Source: Typha latifolia
Taxonomy: Eukaryota; Streptophyta; Magnoliopsida; Poales; Typhaceae
NCBI GenBank assembly: GCA_019914945.1
Contig: CM034107.1
Location: 10,354,001-10,418,000 of the forward strand
Direction of reading: 5' to 3'
DNA: 64,000 bases
Of the stretch, positions 12,691 through 24,312 are shown piece by piece. Numbering within the stretch: the stretch's first letter is position 1; each line of letters opens with the position of its first letter. A program made the position numbers and the translations under genes. The notes under the pieces were generated by a model, which was given only the letters and a program-made list of their open reading frames with translations, was not told the origin of the DNA and searched no databases.

Positions 12691-13625
12691 TGCACTTGAC
12701 CAACATTATCACCGATGTCATCGGTGTGATAACCATTTCTCTTGCCGCCATAAATGCTCTATTGGGTCTGATATGCATCTACCGCATTTTGTACTTCCAG
12801 CTATGGATTCGAAGAAGAGGTTTTCTCCAGCTTACCTACTTTAATGGACCTTGGGTTACTCGTGTAATCCTAATTCTAGTTTCAATTTGGTGCGGTTTTG
12901 GAGAGATCATTAGGCTAAGCTACTTGAATGGGAGAGGAAGGATTTTTTCTAGCCTACAATGGCAGAAGAATGTTTGCAAGTTCTACATTCTATCAAATTT
13001 AGGATTTGCAGAACCCAGCATGTTTCTTATGCTTGCATTCCTTCTTCATGCGGCACTGCAGAAAAGGGAGTCTGATACTCTAAGCCGTCGGTGGAACAGA
13101 AGGACCATCTTCCACATTATCTTATTTTGCTTACCTGTTTTCATATGCCAACTTGCCACTGTTTTTATTGGACCTAAGATCAACAACGGTAAGAATGAAA
13201 ACACAAAGATTGCAGAATTCTTCACAAGGACCTCATCTCTAGCTGATGGCATTGTTACATGCGTTTATCCCCTACTGAGCACTATATTTCTCGGGGCTTT
13301 CTATGTCGTCCTGATCAGCTACGTCGCATATGTTGGAACCCGGATGTTGTCATTGGTGATTAACAAGGGATTGCGACGAAGAATTTATGTGCTTTTGTTC
13401 TCTCTTTTCCTCTTCCCTCCATGGAGGGCTCTCCTTCTTGGATTCTCCGTGCTTCCCACCCCGGGTGGTTTAGCTTATGAGGCCATTGTGTTCCTTGCCT
13501 TCCTTGTGCTGTTATTTTGTACAATGGTGGGCATTTTCTTATTAGTCTATTTCCCTGTTGCAGATACTTTAGCTCTGGGGGATCCGGAGAACAGTGAAAT
13601 GGAAGCAATGCCCTATGAGGAGTAA
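12690..13625 (+). CDS. Seven-transmembrane plant membrane protein of unknown function
   Basis: A single coding exon of 311 aa. Seven hydrophobic segments are visible: ITDVIGVITISLAAI; the VTRVILILVSIWCGF region; FYILSNLGFAEPSMFLML; IFHIILFCLPVFICQL; LLSTIFLGAFYVVLISY; IYVLLFSLFLFPPWRALL; and EAIVFLAFLVLLFCTMVG. A short acidic tail ends SEMEAMPYEE. It resembles an uncharacterised family of plant 7-TM proteins, but I cannot name a function. The in-frame region upstream is closed by TGA at 12654, so Met 12690 is the first in-frame ATG. Homologues may start further upstream in another frame. Confidence 0.75.
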   Translation: MHLTNIITDVIGVITISLAAINALLGLICIYRILYFQLWIRRRGFLQLTYFNGPWVTRVILILVSIWCGFGEIIRLSYLNGRGRIFSSLQWQKNVCKFYILSNLGFAEPSMFLMLAFLLHAALQKRESDTLSRRWNRRTIFHIILFCLPVFICQLATVFIGPKINNGKNENTKIAEFFTRTSSLADGIVTCVYPLLSTIFLGAFYVVLISYVAYVGTRMLSLVINKGLRRRIYVLLFSLFLFPPWRALLLGFSVLPTPGGLAYEAIVFLAFLVLLFCTMVGIFLLVYFPVADTLALGDPENSEMEAMPYEE

Positions 13626-14508
13626 AATTACTGATGCTTTCATATTTCTCCCTTTTTATCGTTTCTTCTTATGAGTTCTCACAAAACAGCAGGCCCATGG
13701 TTCAACTTAAAGGAACTCACTGAGTAGAGGAGTATCAAACTAATTTATCCTTTTTTGAGTTGCTTCGTTTGACTTGTTATAGGCTCTCTTGTAAAGAAAA
13801 GGTTTATATGCAATGGTTTCTTTGAGGAATAGTGGAATTATATTTTCTTATTTTTCATAACATATACTAAATGAAATTTTCTTTGGTTTCCTTTTGCACA
13901 ATATTAACCCTGCAGTATGGTTTTGCTAATTTGTACAATTTTAGCACAGAATTGGCTGTTTTTAAGTGGTCCTTGGGGGAAGTTTCTTTTTTTCTAAGTT
14001 GTATTTCAATGAAAAGAAGGAAAACATTGAGGCAACTAGGTCTGTATAGTAGAAAAGATATGCAGGCATTGTGAGTTGGAAATTGCTTTCATTAATGGGT
14101 TCTTCATAGCACCAAGTGATTTTGATAGGTGGGAGGAACTTATAATGTAGATCTTATTAGGACTATAAATGAAGGGCCATTTATGGGTAGATTTCAAATT
14201 TTGCTAGTGACTACTGAGTGAATGAAATGATCTGTGTTGTTAGATGCAGTATCCTGGAAGAACCTGAAATAGGTTTCATTTTTCTTTTCTTTTTTCTCTT
14301 TTTATATTAAATGTTAATAAAAAAAATTTATTATAAAAATTAGCGAGAATTTAATGGTGTCCCACTAAACCACTAAATATTAATTTCTTTAATTAACTGG
14401 TTATTCCATTCTATACCAGTAAGTGCATTCTTAAAGAGAAATATGGACTTGAGAAAAATTCATGAAAAGGATTAAAATCATTTTAGAATGAGATCCTAAG
14501 TTTGAATC

Positions 14509-14546
<38 letters not shown>

Positions 14547-14700
14547 CACAATATGGGGTTAAGAAAAATTCATAAAAGAAAATTAAAATCTCCTTTTAGA
14601 AATGTGATCCTAAGTTCGAAACTCAATTAAGAAAAGAAAAATGAAAATATTGCACAAGATGGAAGGAGTCAACAGAGGATCCACCACAAAGACGAGATTG
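13626..14700. other. 3' UTR and intergenic DNA with a (TA)n tract
   Basis: The first few hundred bases are likely 3' UTR of the 7-TM gene. A (TA)n microsatellite lies at about 14513-14544, flanked by two related stretches (14440-14510 and 14550-14620) sharing AAGAAAAATTCAT, AAAATC and GATCCTAAGTT. No gene is seen. Confidence 0.5.
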
Positions 14701-14869
14701 ATTCGGCACTGGCAAAGGGGGCGTTGACCCGTAACCGACGCGACCCCAAGTCAATGGACGGACACCTTTCCTTCCCTCCGAAGGCAAGCTCGCATAAGAA
14801 CGCACGCATTGGACGTCTCGGCGCCACGTCATCGTCCAGTATCCTTTCCCTTAACGGTAATGAACTCGT

Positions 14870-14901
14870 GACAGTGACCGTGACCGTGACCGTGACCGTG
14901 A
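14870..14901. repeat. (GTGACC)n hexanucleotide repeat
   Basis: About five tandem GTGACC units lie inside a GC-rich island (about 14700-15000). Read as codons, the repeat gives Val-Thr on both strands, so both strands have ORFs across it. The island also holds a GCCACGTCATC bZIP-type (ABRE/A-box) core at 14821-14831. It may be promoter DNA, but no adjacent gene start is evident. Confidence 0.6.
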
Positions 14902-15169
14902 CGTCTAGCATCTGGAACCCCCAAATTCCTCGCCGATTTACACCGTATAGCCTAATGACCCAAACACCGCGTAAGAGAGACGTAAGGTGAATCGCTTGAG
15001 GTCCTCCAGACCTCCATAATATTAAATTGTACACGTGACCTAATTGACACAATAATACTCACTATTCCTTTTGGAAATAATAATTACAGATTATTATTAA
15101 ATTATTTCATAAAAGTTAATATGAAATAAAACGAGAGATAATAATAAATAATAGACCAGAAGAAGAAGC

Positions 15170-15560
15170 TAAGTTGTTATTTAGTTATTCTATCGGCCGA
15201 CCTGTAGGTTCACTAACATAAAGCGAGGAGTTGAGTCTAAACTAGCGAAGCGAAGTCACTTTCGTAACCGTCACATGATAAGCTACCAGATCCACTCGCT
15301 CTCGTTGTAGCTAGAGTAGTTCTTCTTCTCTTATTAGGAGTAGGAGTCGGTTGTGTAGGTGTAGGTGTAGGTGTAGGAGCTCTATCGACAAAGTGCCTGG
15401 AAGGTTTATCTACAAGTAGTTTCAAAGAGTTGCCCTATAAAATAAAAAAATAAAAAAAACCGCCCAAGAACTGAAAGAAGAGAAGGAAGTGCTTTCCTAA
15501 TGAACCGATAGCCCTAGAGGAACGAGATATTCTCTACTCTCTAGATATTTTAGCGGAAAT
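15170..15560. other. Possible organelle-derived insert with GGTGTA repeat
   Basis: This stretch is less AT-rich than its surroundings and carries GTGTAGGTGTAGGTGTAGG near 15352-15376. Its composition and segments such as GAAGTGCTTTCCTAATGAAC resemble plant mitochondrial DNA. No gene is recognisable. The call rests only on sequence character. Confidence 0.2.
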
Positions 15561-16675
15561 GGATGTGGAAACAAAAAAAGAGTGGATGAAAGAGACTCAT
15601 ACTTTTTTCTTATAATTCTTATTTAACACTCTCCATTAATTTAAACGGTACTAGTAAAGTAATACTATGTTATAATATATAAAATAATTTTTAAATAGCT
15701 AAATTACCCATGACTTTTTGGCACAGAGAGAAAAAATAATGCTGAGGAGGATATTTTAGTAATTTGGTTAATATCAATTAGTCAAAATAACGTCAGAATG
15801 TTAAACGATATTATAGAGAAAAAAAAAGGCCAAATTACAAAATAGTTAAAATATAGAGTGTGAATTATAAAATACCTTTTAGTTTATCAACCTTTCTTTG
15901 AATTACACTCTTGCCCTTGGTATTTCAATTACATGCAGAGGGCGGTGTAAAGAAATAATAAACGCTAAAGCAAGGGTGTAATTCGTAAACTTTCCTATAA
16001 TACAAGGATAATGGGAATCCTACCGTATTCTAGAAGATGAATGGGCAGTGTAATAAATAAATAAATAAATATTATGGCCTGCAGTATGAATGATTGAGCC
16101 GTAGTTTTGACCTAATCTTCTTGGTTTAATTTTTCCACAGGGTTTGAATTGAATTTGTACGCAATAATTATATGCATGCATGATTACTGAATGGTAGCTT
16201 TCACGTCCATTTTCTTCGCTCCTTTTTGAATTTATTTTTCACCACTTCGATTGCATTCATATCACCGTTCTCATCTTATGGGGTTTTTTTTTTAATGAAG
16301 TCTCTTTAGTATGTAATTTTCTTAATATTTAAAAAAAATTCACAAAAAACACCCTATGTTTTTCTTTTACTGTCATTAACACCTCACCATATAATCATGC
16401 TTTTATTTTCTTAAGAGTACTCTGAGTTAAATATTACCTAATAATTACTGATTGGAAAAAATAAATAATTAATATTCAATAAAATTGTGTAGCTCATACT
16501 ATCAACGAGATTTGTGGTTTATGATAAGTATGCTTATAATTAATTTTTGCTTGTTTGCACCCATAGTTTCAAATATTCTATATATTCAATTACTTATATA
16601 GAATAATCTTATAATATTGTTATATTTCTCATTAATATATTATTTTACTTCTTTCGATAATTGATGACTACGTCA

Positions 16676-16714
<39 letters not shown>

Positions 16715-16801
16715 GTCGGCAACTAATTCTAAAATCGAGTATGTAATATGTTTCGATCAATTTAAGCTAAGTAATTGGAAATATTAAGAGATTTTTTTTT
16801 T

Positions 16802-16841
<40 letters not shown>

Positions 16842-17273
16842 AAATACCTTTGAGATGATACATTAGGCAAGGATATTTTTAAAAGTTAATGATAGCATTG
16901 ATCATTATTAAAAATTACAGACAAATAGAGGGGTTGAGTTATAAAATCCTTAAAATATAAGGGGTTATTTGAAAACTTCCCTTTTCTTTAATACGACCCG
17001 AATTAATCGCAAAAGATCACCGACATAAACCACTTCTTTGGGCGTGACCGATTCTCCTGTCCCTCTCTCTCTCTTTCTCTCTCTTTGTCTATCTCTATCT
17101 TTGCCTCTCAATTCCGTTGCCGACTTCGTAGCATTGAAAGCTTCCAACCTCTTCAGTGTTTGGACTCCAACAAATCCAAATTCTGCTGTTAGATTTCGTC
17201 ACGTACTTTGACTGGTCAACGCTTCGCACCCAAGAGACTCCTTCCTCGATCCCTTTCCACAACCTTCACGCAC

Positions 17274-17280
<7 letters not shown>
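15561..17280. other. AT-rich intergenic DNA with MITE fragments and two (TA)n tracts
   Basis: (TA)n tracts lie at about 16680-16711 and 16805-16839. The stretch 15600-15850 shares TATAATTCTTATTTAACA-type sequence with the MITE at 44418, pointing to the same element family. A (CT)-rich stretch at 17060-17100 approaches the PP2C promoter. No gene is seen. Confidence 0.45.
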
Positions 17281-17324
<44 letters not shown>

Positions 17325-17325
17325 C
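17279..17325. repeat. (ATCT)n tetranucleotide microsatellite upstream of the PP2C start
   Basis: About ten tandem ATCT units end some 80 bp before the PP2C ATG. They are followed by a TATATATAG stretch. They probably lie in the promoter or leader. Confidence 0.75.
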
Positions 17326-17402
17326 TATATATATAGATATATAGCAAAAGCTCTCATCTTTCTTCTCCTCAGATAGCAGGCAAATTAAGCCAAGAGAGGA
17401 AA

Positions 17403-19642
17403 ATGGTGGTGTCCCAAGTTGTGTTCCTATGGTCGTTTCTAGATTTCCTTGTGGATTTGTTCCAAGAGCTCAGCAAGAGGATCTTGATGGCCTTGTACAC
17501 CAACTCTCCAAGCTCTCCTCCTCTTCCGTCCCTCTCCCGGAAGAGGAGGTTGAAGGAGGCGGCGGCAGCGGCGGTGATCATGCGAGTTGAGCACGATGAC
17601 ATGCAGGCATTGTGGGCCAGGGAGTCCGCGAGAAAGAAAATGGCAACGTTTGCGGACAAGGAGGAGCATGTGGAGGAGACGGCGCAGCCCGGTCGAGGGG
17701 CGGGCGAAGGGACGCCGGCGCGTAAGATGAGGAAGAGGCCGGCGAGGTTGGTCGTACCGGAGTCTTTTGCGGCGTCGGAGTTCAGGGAGGTGGTGGTCCA
17801 GGAGAAGGAAGGAGTGGAGAGAGAGATGGAGGTGGAGGGGAGTGGATATTTTATGGCTAGTAAGAAGGGTCAAAGACTTGTGATGGAAGATGGATATGGT
17901 GTGATGATCAACATTAACGGGAATTCCAATGAGGTAATTAATTTACTTACTTGGGTATTAATTATTATTTGGTAGTCCATCTCCTCTTGAAGTTATAATT
18001 ATTTTCATTTCTTGTATCTCGAAATTTTGATTCCATATGCTACAATCATACAGCAAAGTTTCTTTCTAATACAACTAATTCTATGTTGAATTGATAGGAT
18101 TTGTATTCTAGACCTCATGATTTTGAGGAAGAAGATTTATTAGGAATGCCACATTAGCATACAATTGCTCCAAAAAACTTCTATTCAAGCTTCTTTATCT
18201 GTTATGATTATGTATAATTATAATCAAATGAATTATAATATGAAGCTTCTCTCCTAACATGCATGTTTGAATGTTATATATATATATATATATCCAGGCT
18301 TTCTTTGGTGTGTTTGATGGTCATGGGGGAAGAGCAGCAGTGGACCTGGTCTCTGAGAAGCTGGGGGAGAATATCATTGCAGCACTTTCTGAGATAGAGA
18401 AGGGAGAAGACCAAGTAAAACTGGCAATTAAAGCTGGCTATTTGAACACAGATAGAGAATTCCTAAGTCAGGTAGGGAGCCAACTGCACAATACCTAACC
18501 TTATAATGTGAAGAATGTTTTAACTTATTAGCCTTAAATAGATGCCTTTTGTTGTTGTTGTTGTTGTTGTAATTAATTGTTTGGTGGCCTCATTTAGGTT
18601 GTCTTTGTCTGAGAGTTGACTTGATCAATTAGCAAATTGAATAAACAAATTGTAAGGTTCTTGGTTTTGGGAAAATCTATCAAGAACTCTTGATTCAATT
18701 AGCAAATGGAGTTAATACTCTTAAGTAAGGTTTTTTAAGGTAAAGGTGAAAAAATTAAAAAGGGAATTAGAGTTTTTTTAGAGCTAATTCAAAGTGTTTT
18801 CGAGACACGAAATAAAAATATAGGAGTCAAATAATAAATGTTTATAAGGTAATGTGAATGATAATAAAGACAAGATATAGATTGTTTTTTATAAACTTTT
18901 CCACCAACCCAAAGGCCAGTTTCAGCAAAAGAACTCACCTTTTGGTCTCATAGATTTGGGTATTCATTAAGCAATTAGAGAAATTTAGGTACAACCATTT
19001 GCTCAATGACTAACAAAGAATGCATTTTTGTTCATCAACAGGGTGTAAAAAGTGGAGCTTGTGCTGCCACAGTGCTTATAAAGGATGGGGAATTGCATGC
19101 TGCTAATGTTGGTGACTGCAGAGTGATCATGAGTATGAATGGAATAGCAGCTGCTCTAACTTCTGATCATAATGCTGGAAGGGAAGACGAACGGATTCGG
19201 ATCGAGAACTTGGTAAGACTTAAGATTCTTCGCTAATATTTTCCAACTAGTTGAAGACTAGAAATTTGTTAGATTAGTAATCTCATATATTTTTTGCTGT
19301 CTGAATCCATGACAGGGAGGATATGTGAACTACTGCAATGGAGTCTGGAGGGTCCAAGACTCGCTCGCCGTATCTAGGGCGATCGGAGACATGAACATGA
19401 AAGAATGGGTCATATCAGAGCCCGAAACGAAGAAAATCCATCTGACTCGAGATTGCGAGTTCTTGATCATGGCCTCTGATGGATTGTGGGATAAGGTCAG
19501 CAACCAGGAGGCAGTTGATGTAGTTCTGAAACATGACAAGTCCATGAAATCATGCAAAGAACTCATAGACATTTGCCGCAGTAGGGGAAGCAGGGATGAT
19601 GTAACAGTGATGGTGGTGGATCTACAAAGATTCTTAGAATGA
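17403..19642 (+). CDS. PP2C-type Ser/Thr phosphatase with KIM-like motif (AP2C-type)
   Basis: Four coding exons join in phase to 400 aa: 17403-17933, 18298-18471, 19042-19212 and 19316-19642. Metal-binding and catalytic PP2C motifs are all present: [68 protein letters not shown] and [12 protein letters not shown]. The roughly 150-residue N-terminal extension contains [14 protein letters not shown] (about residues 107-120). This fits the basic-cluster plus L-x-V pattern of the kinase interaction motif in Arabidopsis AP2C phosphatases, which dephosphorylate stress MAP kinases. MAPK targeting here is inference. The extreme N-terminus is hydrophobic; Met30 is an alternative start. A (TA)n tract lies just before the exon 2 acceptor. 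Confidence 0.88.
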
Positions 19643-22571
19643 GGTGATTAGAAAAAAAGGTTTGTAACAGAGATGAGAGAGTGGAATGATTCATGTAGAT
19701 GAACTATGAGAGAAGACCAGAATGATACTTAGGTTGGTATAAGTTCATTACTCTGCCTGCCAAAATAGCTCATTGATCTTTGGAAGAGCAGTAGGTAGAT
19801 AGGATTAAGGGTTTATAGGAGCCAAAACTTTACTTGTATATATCCATTCATTACATTTTTTTAAAGAATCAAAGGCTATGGATTGGACTTTTATTGGTCT
19901 CTTTTTTTGGTTTTTGAATAATTAATGAGACCCAAGTTTGGATTGGGAGTCCATGATCTGGGTCTTCTAATTAACATGGAACAAGAAGCTTCCAAGTTGT
20001 TATTGGACTAAGGTTCTCATACATTAAGTCTATGCTTTTCTTTCAATTTTGATTTTTGAGTAATTAAATTTTTTTATTTGTAATAATGGATTCTAGTGCG
20101 GTCTACATAGGTAAATTGTGTGTATTCTATTATAACAAAATGTGTATTAATTACAGAAAATATATGCACTTAGATTTATATGTTAAATAAAAAAAATTAA
20201 ATATAATTAAATTTCATAAGACCTAATTTTTACTCCTCTTACTTCCTAAACGAGTAAAACGAGCATCATAATTATGTAGAGTAACCATTGATATTGTAAC
20301 AAAAGATAATTTATCAAAATGGGAACAAAAGATCCTAGAAAACCTGGAGCAGAACGAGATAAATCTAATGATGCAGGAAAAAAAATGACTCTCATCATTT
20401 TCTTATTCAATTTTTTCGAAAAAATCCAAATGAAAAGTTATAAATAATCAACATTAATGGGCACTGAAGAGTAGATTTTGTAGATCTACCAATTAACTGT
20501 TCATTTTACATAAATTTGATACACAAATTTTAGGAAAACAACTTGAGTTTCCTTAGCTGACAACATGTTAATCAAAACACCGGGATACCTCTGAAATTAA
20601 CAGATAGACATTTAGATCAAAAATGTCATACAAAACCTAATACAGAGAAGTACCAAGAAGAGCTGCATCAATGCACAGCAGGCCATGGCATATTCTGGCA
20701 CAACCACGTCATGACATCAGCCGTGCTGGTCAACGATACAATCCCATGCCACAAGAAGATAATCCTTGCAATAGGCATTATAATTGAAGGTGCTCCTACA
20801 GATAGCATTTCGAGAGGAAAATGCACATTAGGAATACAACAATGTCAATTGTATCAAGGCATAATTAGTTGCTTGTATTGGCAATGTTGATGGCTCACAT
20901 AAAATAGGTCTACAAAGAAAAGAGCCTGCAATGCCGATAATGATAATGTCAAGAGAGCTCTCTACAAGTTCATCATGTACCTTAGAAATGTAAGAGCTTT
21001 TCCTTAAATAGTGCATTCACAAGGTTGCAAAGGAAAATAGAAGATGAAATTGTTGTATCAAAAGACAAGCTTTGGGACCATCAAAAAAGAATGATCTCAA
21101 GATATGAATATGACAGAATATGACAGAATATGAACCTAACAAACAGAAAAATGGGCTATTTTTAAAATAGACAAGCTTCTAGTTGTAAATGTCTTGCAAT
21201 GGATTCTGAATGAACCTTCAATATGAAAAATATCAGGAATTTGATTATATCAGATATAGGTTGGTCAATATCAGATATCATGGGCTTAATATTGTGGAGG
21301 CAGAGATGATGACACCTAGGGTATAACTTCACAAATGATGATGCCTATTGCCTAGAGTATAACATCACAAAAAGTTGCTCCAGCCAATAAGTACCCGATT
21401 CTATTTGAGCAAAAATAAATTGCACTGTGTTGAAATCCATCATTGATGGTCGCAAAGTAATAGTGTAGCTGAAATTGAATCTAGATTGAATCAGCCAATA
21501 TTTTCACCTCATTATAATCATCAACTTGGTACTGCTTCAGTTAAACTTCTGTTTACCTATGACATAGTTAGGTTGTTCTACAAGACACTCTGCTCATTTT
21601 TCTCTTCCCCGAGCGTGCACCCTTTCGAATAAGAGAGTGTGCATGTCTTTGTTGCATATATATATGGTCTTTGCAGTCTACATATTCTCTAGTAAATTGG
21701 TCCTTGATAAAAACTGGCTCTCATGTCCCAACTACATATGACGTGCTTTCTAGGTTTCTGAAGTAAGTTTTTGTCAACAGAACTAAGGATTCAAACTGAA
21801 ATTAATGTCCCAATCCACAGCATTTGTACTTCAATACTGTGGATTGAAGGAGGTCCATGAGATGGGTAAAAGATGAAAAAAAGGTCCTTATATGTAAAAT
21901 TTGCTATCAAGCATATTTTTGAGACTACAAATTGAGCAGAATGATACAAATTAAAGTGCAATCACAGAGTAATAAGAATCAAAATAGATTTACTGAACAA
22001 GCTGCAAATCATTGAACAGGAGTCCATATAGGAAAGAAAAACCAGCAATTACTGACACTTAATGGAATCTCAAGCTACCATTGCAAGACTCGATATATCA
22101 AGCAACAAACTTGTCTCAGTTTAAGTACATTAAGTCCAACAAAGATTACAAAACAATCCAGCACAAACTTGTCTCAGTTTTTTGAAGTTGAAAATTTGAT
22201 TACGCTGCTTTATATAAAATTATCTCTCCTGGTAATTTCATAATAATGTAGATCAGTTTGCATGCTTTGAACTTGTTTTAAGTTACATTAATAACTTATA
22301 GCTCCTTAAGAAATAGCTGACAATGAGTTGGTTACTATTTCACTATCAGATATCTAGTGTAATGATTGGAAAACAAAACATATGCAATATTCTACAAATC
22401 ATCAAAATAAATATCCGAAAAAATCTATACCCGGATATTATTCTCTTGTAAAAAGTGTACAAAACATGAGATACACTGCAGCTGGTTGGTTTCCATTTAA
22501 CAGGAAATATTATCACCTCAACTAAATTGATACAATATCAAATCAAAACCTCAACCTCTACCCATGTTTTA
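19643..22571. other. Intergenic, no gene seen
   Basis: This holds the 3' UTR of the PP2C gene on the left and of MOCS2A on the right. The middle (20470-22500) is slightly less AT-rich but has only short ORFs without recognisable protein features. Confidence 0.45.
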
Positions 22572-23347
22572 TTACCGCCCAGTTTTGGGAGGAATGATGG
22601 CTAATTCATATCTGTTCTTCAGAAACGTCATTTCGGGAGCATATTCCCCATCCAATGCCAAAACCATGGAGCTATATATTTCCTCTAATTTGGGGAATTT
22701 GGTTAAGAGCTTACTCATGCAATCTCCTGCCGTGCTACCGGCCAGCATTTCAACAGATGCATCTGCCACTCCAGTGAGATCACGGGCTCTCGCGAAGAAC
22801 AAGACCTTAATTTCGATCGCCGGGCCGTCGATCGCCTCAGATGTGTCGTTTCCTTTCTGGGTTTCAATCAATTCAGCAGTATAACCCACAGAAGAAGAAT
22901 CTGATAGCAAATATTGCAAATATATCACTCTCCAATCTCCGTCTACTTATCTATCAACGCAAATACTAAGAGAATCTAAGAAAGGATACACAAAAGCTCA
23001 AGAGCAAACTAATCGTTTGTCAGGTAAACTAGTAAAGACTCTAATAAGCACACAAAAAAGACGGCCATTTATAAAATAATTAATATCCAGATGTATCAAA
23101 TAGAAACGAAAGACAACATCTCGAGTTAGATTAAAAGCCAAACAGGAACATCTAAAGAAGTTGGATTAGAAATTCAAAGACCGATTAGAAACCCAAACGA
23201 AAGAATTATAGGAAAATAAGGATAAATCAAGAAGAAGAAGAAGAAGAAGAAGAAGAAGAAGAAGAAGAAGAAGAAGAAACGTGACAAGAAGAGGAATCAA
23301 ACCGAGGGATTAGAGGCGAAAGATGAGACCTTGAGTTGTTCCGCCAT
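22572..23347 (-). CDS. MOCS2A: MOCS2A, molybdopterin synthase sulfur-carrier subunit, with altered C-terminus
   Basis: Exon 1 (23330-23347) encodes MAEQLK; exon 2 (22572-22856) follows in phase, giving 100 aa, the usual family size. Recognisable MoaD/MOCS2A sequence includes IEIKVLFFARARDLTGV, GDCMSKLLTKFPKL, MVLALDGEY and ELAIIPP. MOCS2A carries sulfur as a C-terminal thiocarboxylate to MOCS2B in molybdenum cofactor synthesis. The family ends in Gly-Gly, which is adenylated and thiolated; here the end is PPKTGR, with CGG (Arg) as the last codon. As read, the product should not be activated. Nearby KNRYE also differs from the usual form. It could be an inactive copy or an assembly error. The intron holds a long (GAA)n tract. 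Confidence 0.8.
23229..23278. repeat. (GAA)n trinucleotide repeat in the MOCS2A intron
   Basis: About 16 uninterrupted AAG/GAA units lie some 50 bp inside the intron from exon 1. It reads (TTC)n on the MOCS2A sense strand. Confidence 0.85.
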
Positions 23348-23463
23348 GGTTGCGACCTTCGTCGTTTCAAGGAAGCCCAAAATGAATCTTCTCTCCGTTT
23401 TTCTTTTAAAGGGTAAAATTATATATCTCTAATAAATTAATTTTTGATTCAAAACTTCCACAA

Positions 23464-23545
23464 GTGGACGTGCCGGAGTGGTTATCGGGCATGACTAGAA
23501 ATCATGTGGGCTCTGCCCGCGCAGGTTCGAATCCTACCGTTCACG
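23464..23545 (+). tRNA. tRNA-Ser (anticodon AGA)
   Basis: The 82-nt sequence folds as a class II tRNA. The acceptor stem is GTGGACG/CGTTCAC with one G-T pair. The anticodon stem CATGA/TCATG closes the loop CTAGAAA, with anticodon AGA at 23497-23499. A long variable arm GGGC-TCT-GCCC and a T-loop TTCGAAT are present. The T-stem GCAGG/CCTAC has one C-A mismatch. It sits in 213 bp between the MOCS2A start and the stop of mannanase copy A, on the opposite strand to both. Confidence 0.92.
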
Positions 23546-23560
23546 AATTAAAATTTTATT

Positions 23561-24259
23561 TTATTTCCATGTTTTTTTCTCCGGCTTGCTCATCATGACT
23601 TCACCATGGCGCGACCAGCTCAACGTGTGAGCCAGCGCCGTCATCACGCGCGATTGTCTCGAGATCAACGCGGTGGTCGACGGATCCTGCGACAGCACGA
23701 TCTCGTAGCCGTCGGAGTAGGAGTCCATCCCCTCGGCCATGATCTGCCACACGAGGCCGCCGCCCAAGGAGCCGCCGCCGGTCCTGGCGAAGCTGTAGAT
23801 GTCGCTGTAGACAGCGGCGAGGTAGAGGTCGCGCTCGTTCTCGGTGTATCCGGCGTCCTTCTTCGACTTGCCGAACTCGGCAAACACCAAGGGCTTTTGG
23901 AGGATCTTCCTCGCGTCGTCCCAGTGGCTCCACGTCCATCGCTGCATGAACGCCGTCTGCGATAGATCGGTCTGCCCGGATAACCTACCATTAAACAATA
24001 ATTAATGAATCACTAATTAATATCACATATCTCTTAATCTATCTTAATATATTATATACCATATGTCTGGGTATGCATGGATGGTGGCAAAATCTATCTC
24101 TTTGATGAGATTAGAGTCGATGTAGTCGGTGCCGACTTGGTAGCCCGGATTGTATTGCTTCTTTGCCGGGTTGGAATCGCCGTAGAATCCTTCCATCCCA
24201 ATCTCCAGCATGTGTTTGTTGTCTAGAGATTTTGTGTAGCTTGCCATCTCTTGCACCCA

Positions 24260-24312
<53 letters not shown>

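Noticed and set aside
20828..21016. Minus-strand 62-aa ORF between PP2C and MOCS2A
   Set aside because: No protein-like motif or supporting exon; expected by chance in 2.9 kb of DNA.
23601..23991. Long Arg/Pro-rich ORFs in other frames of the mannanase exons (also at 30921-31408)
   Set aside because: They are by-products of high GC content over the true exon 5 and have no domain features.
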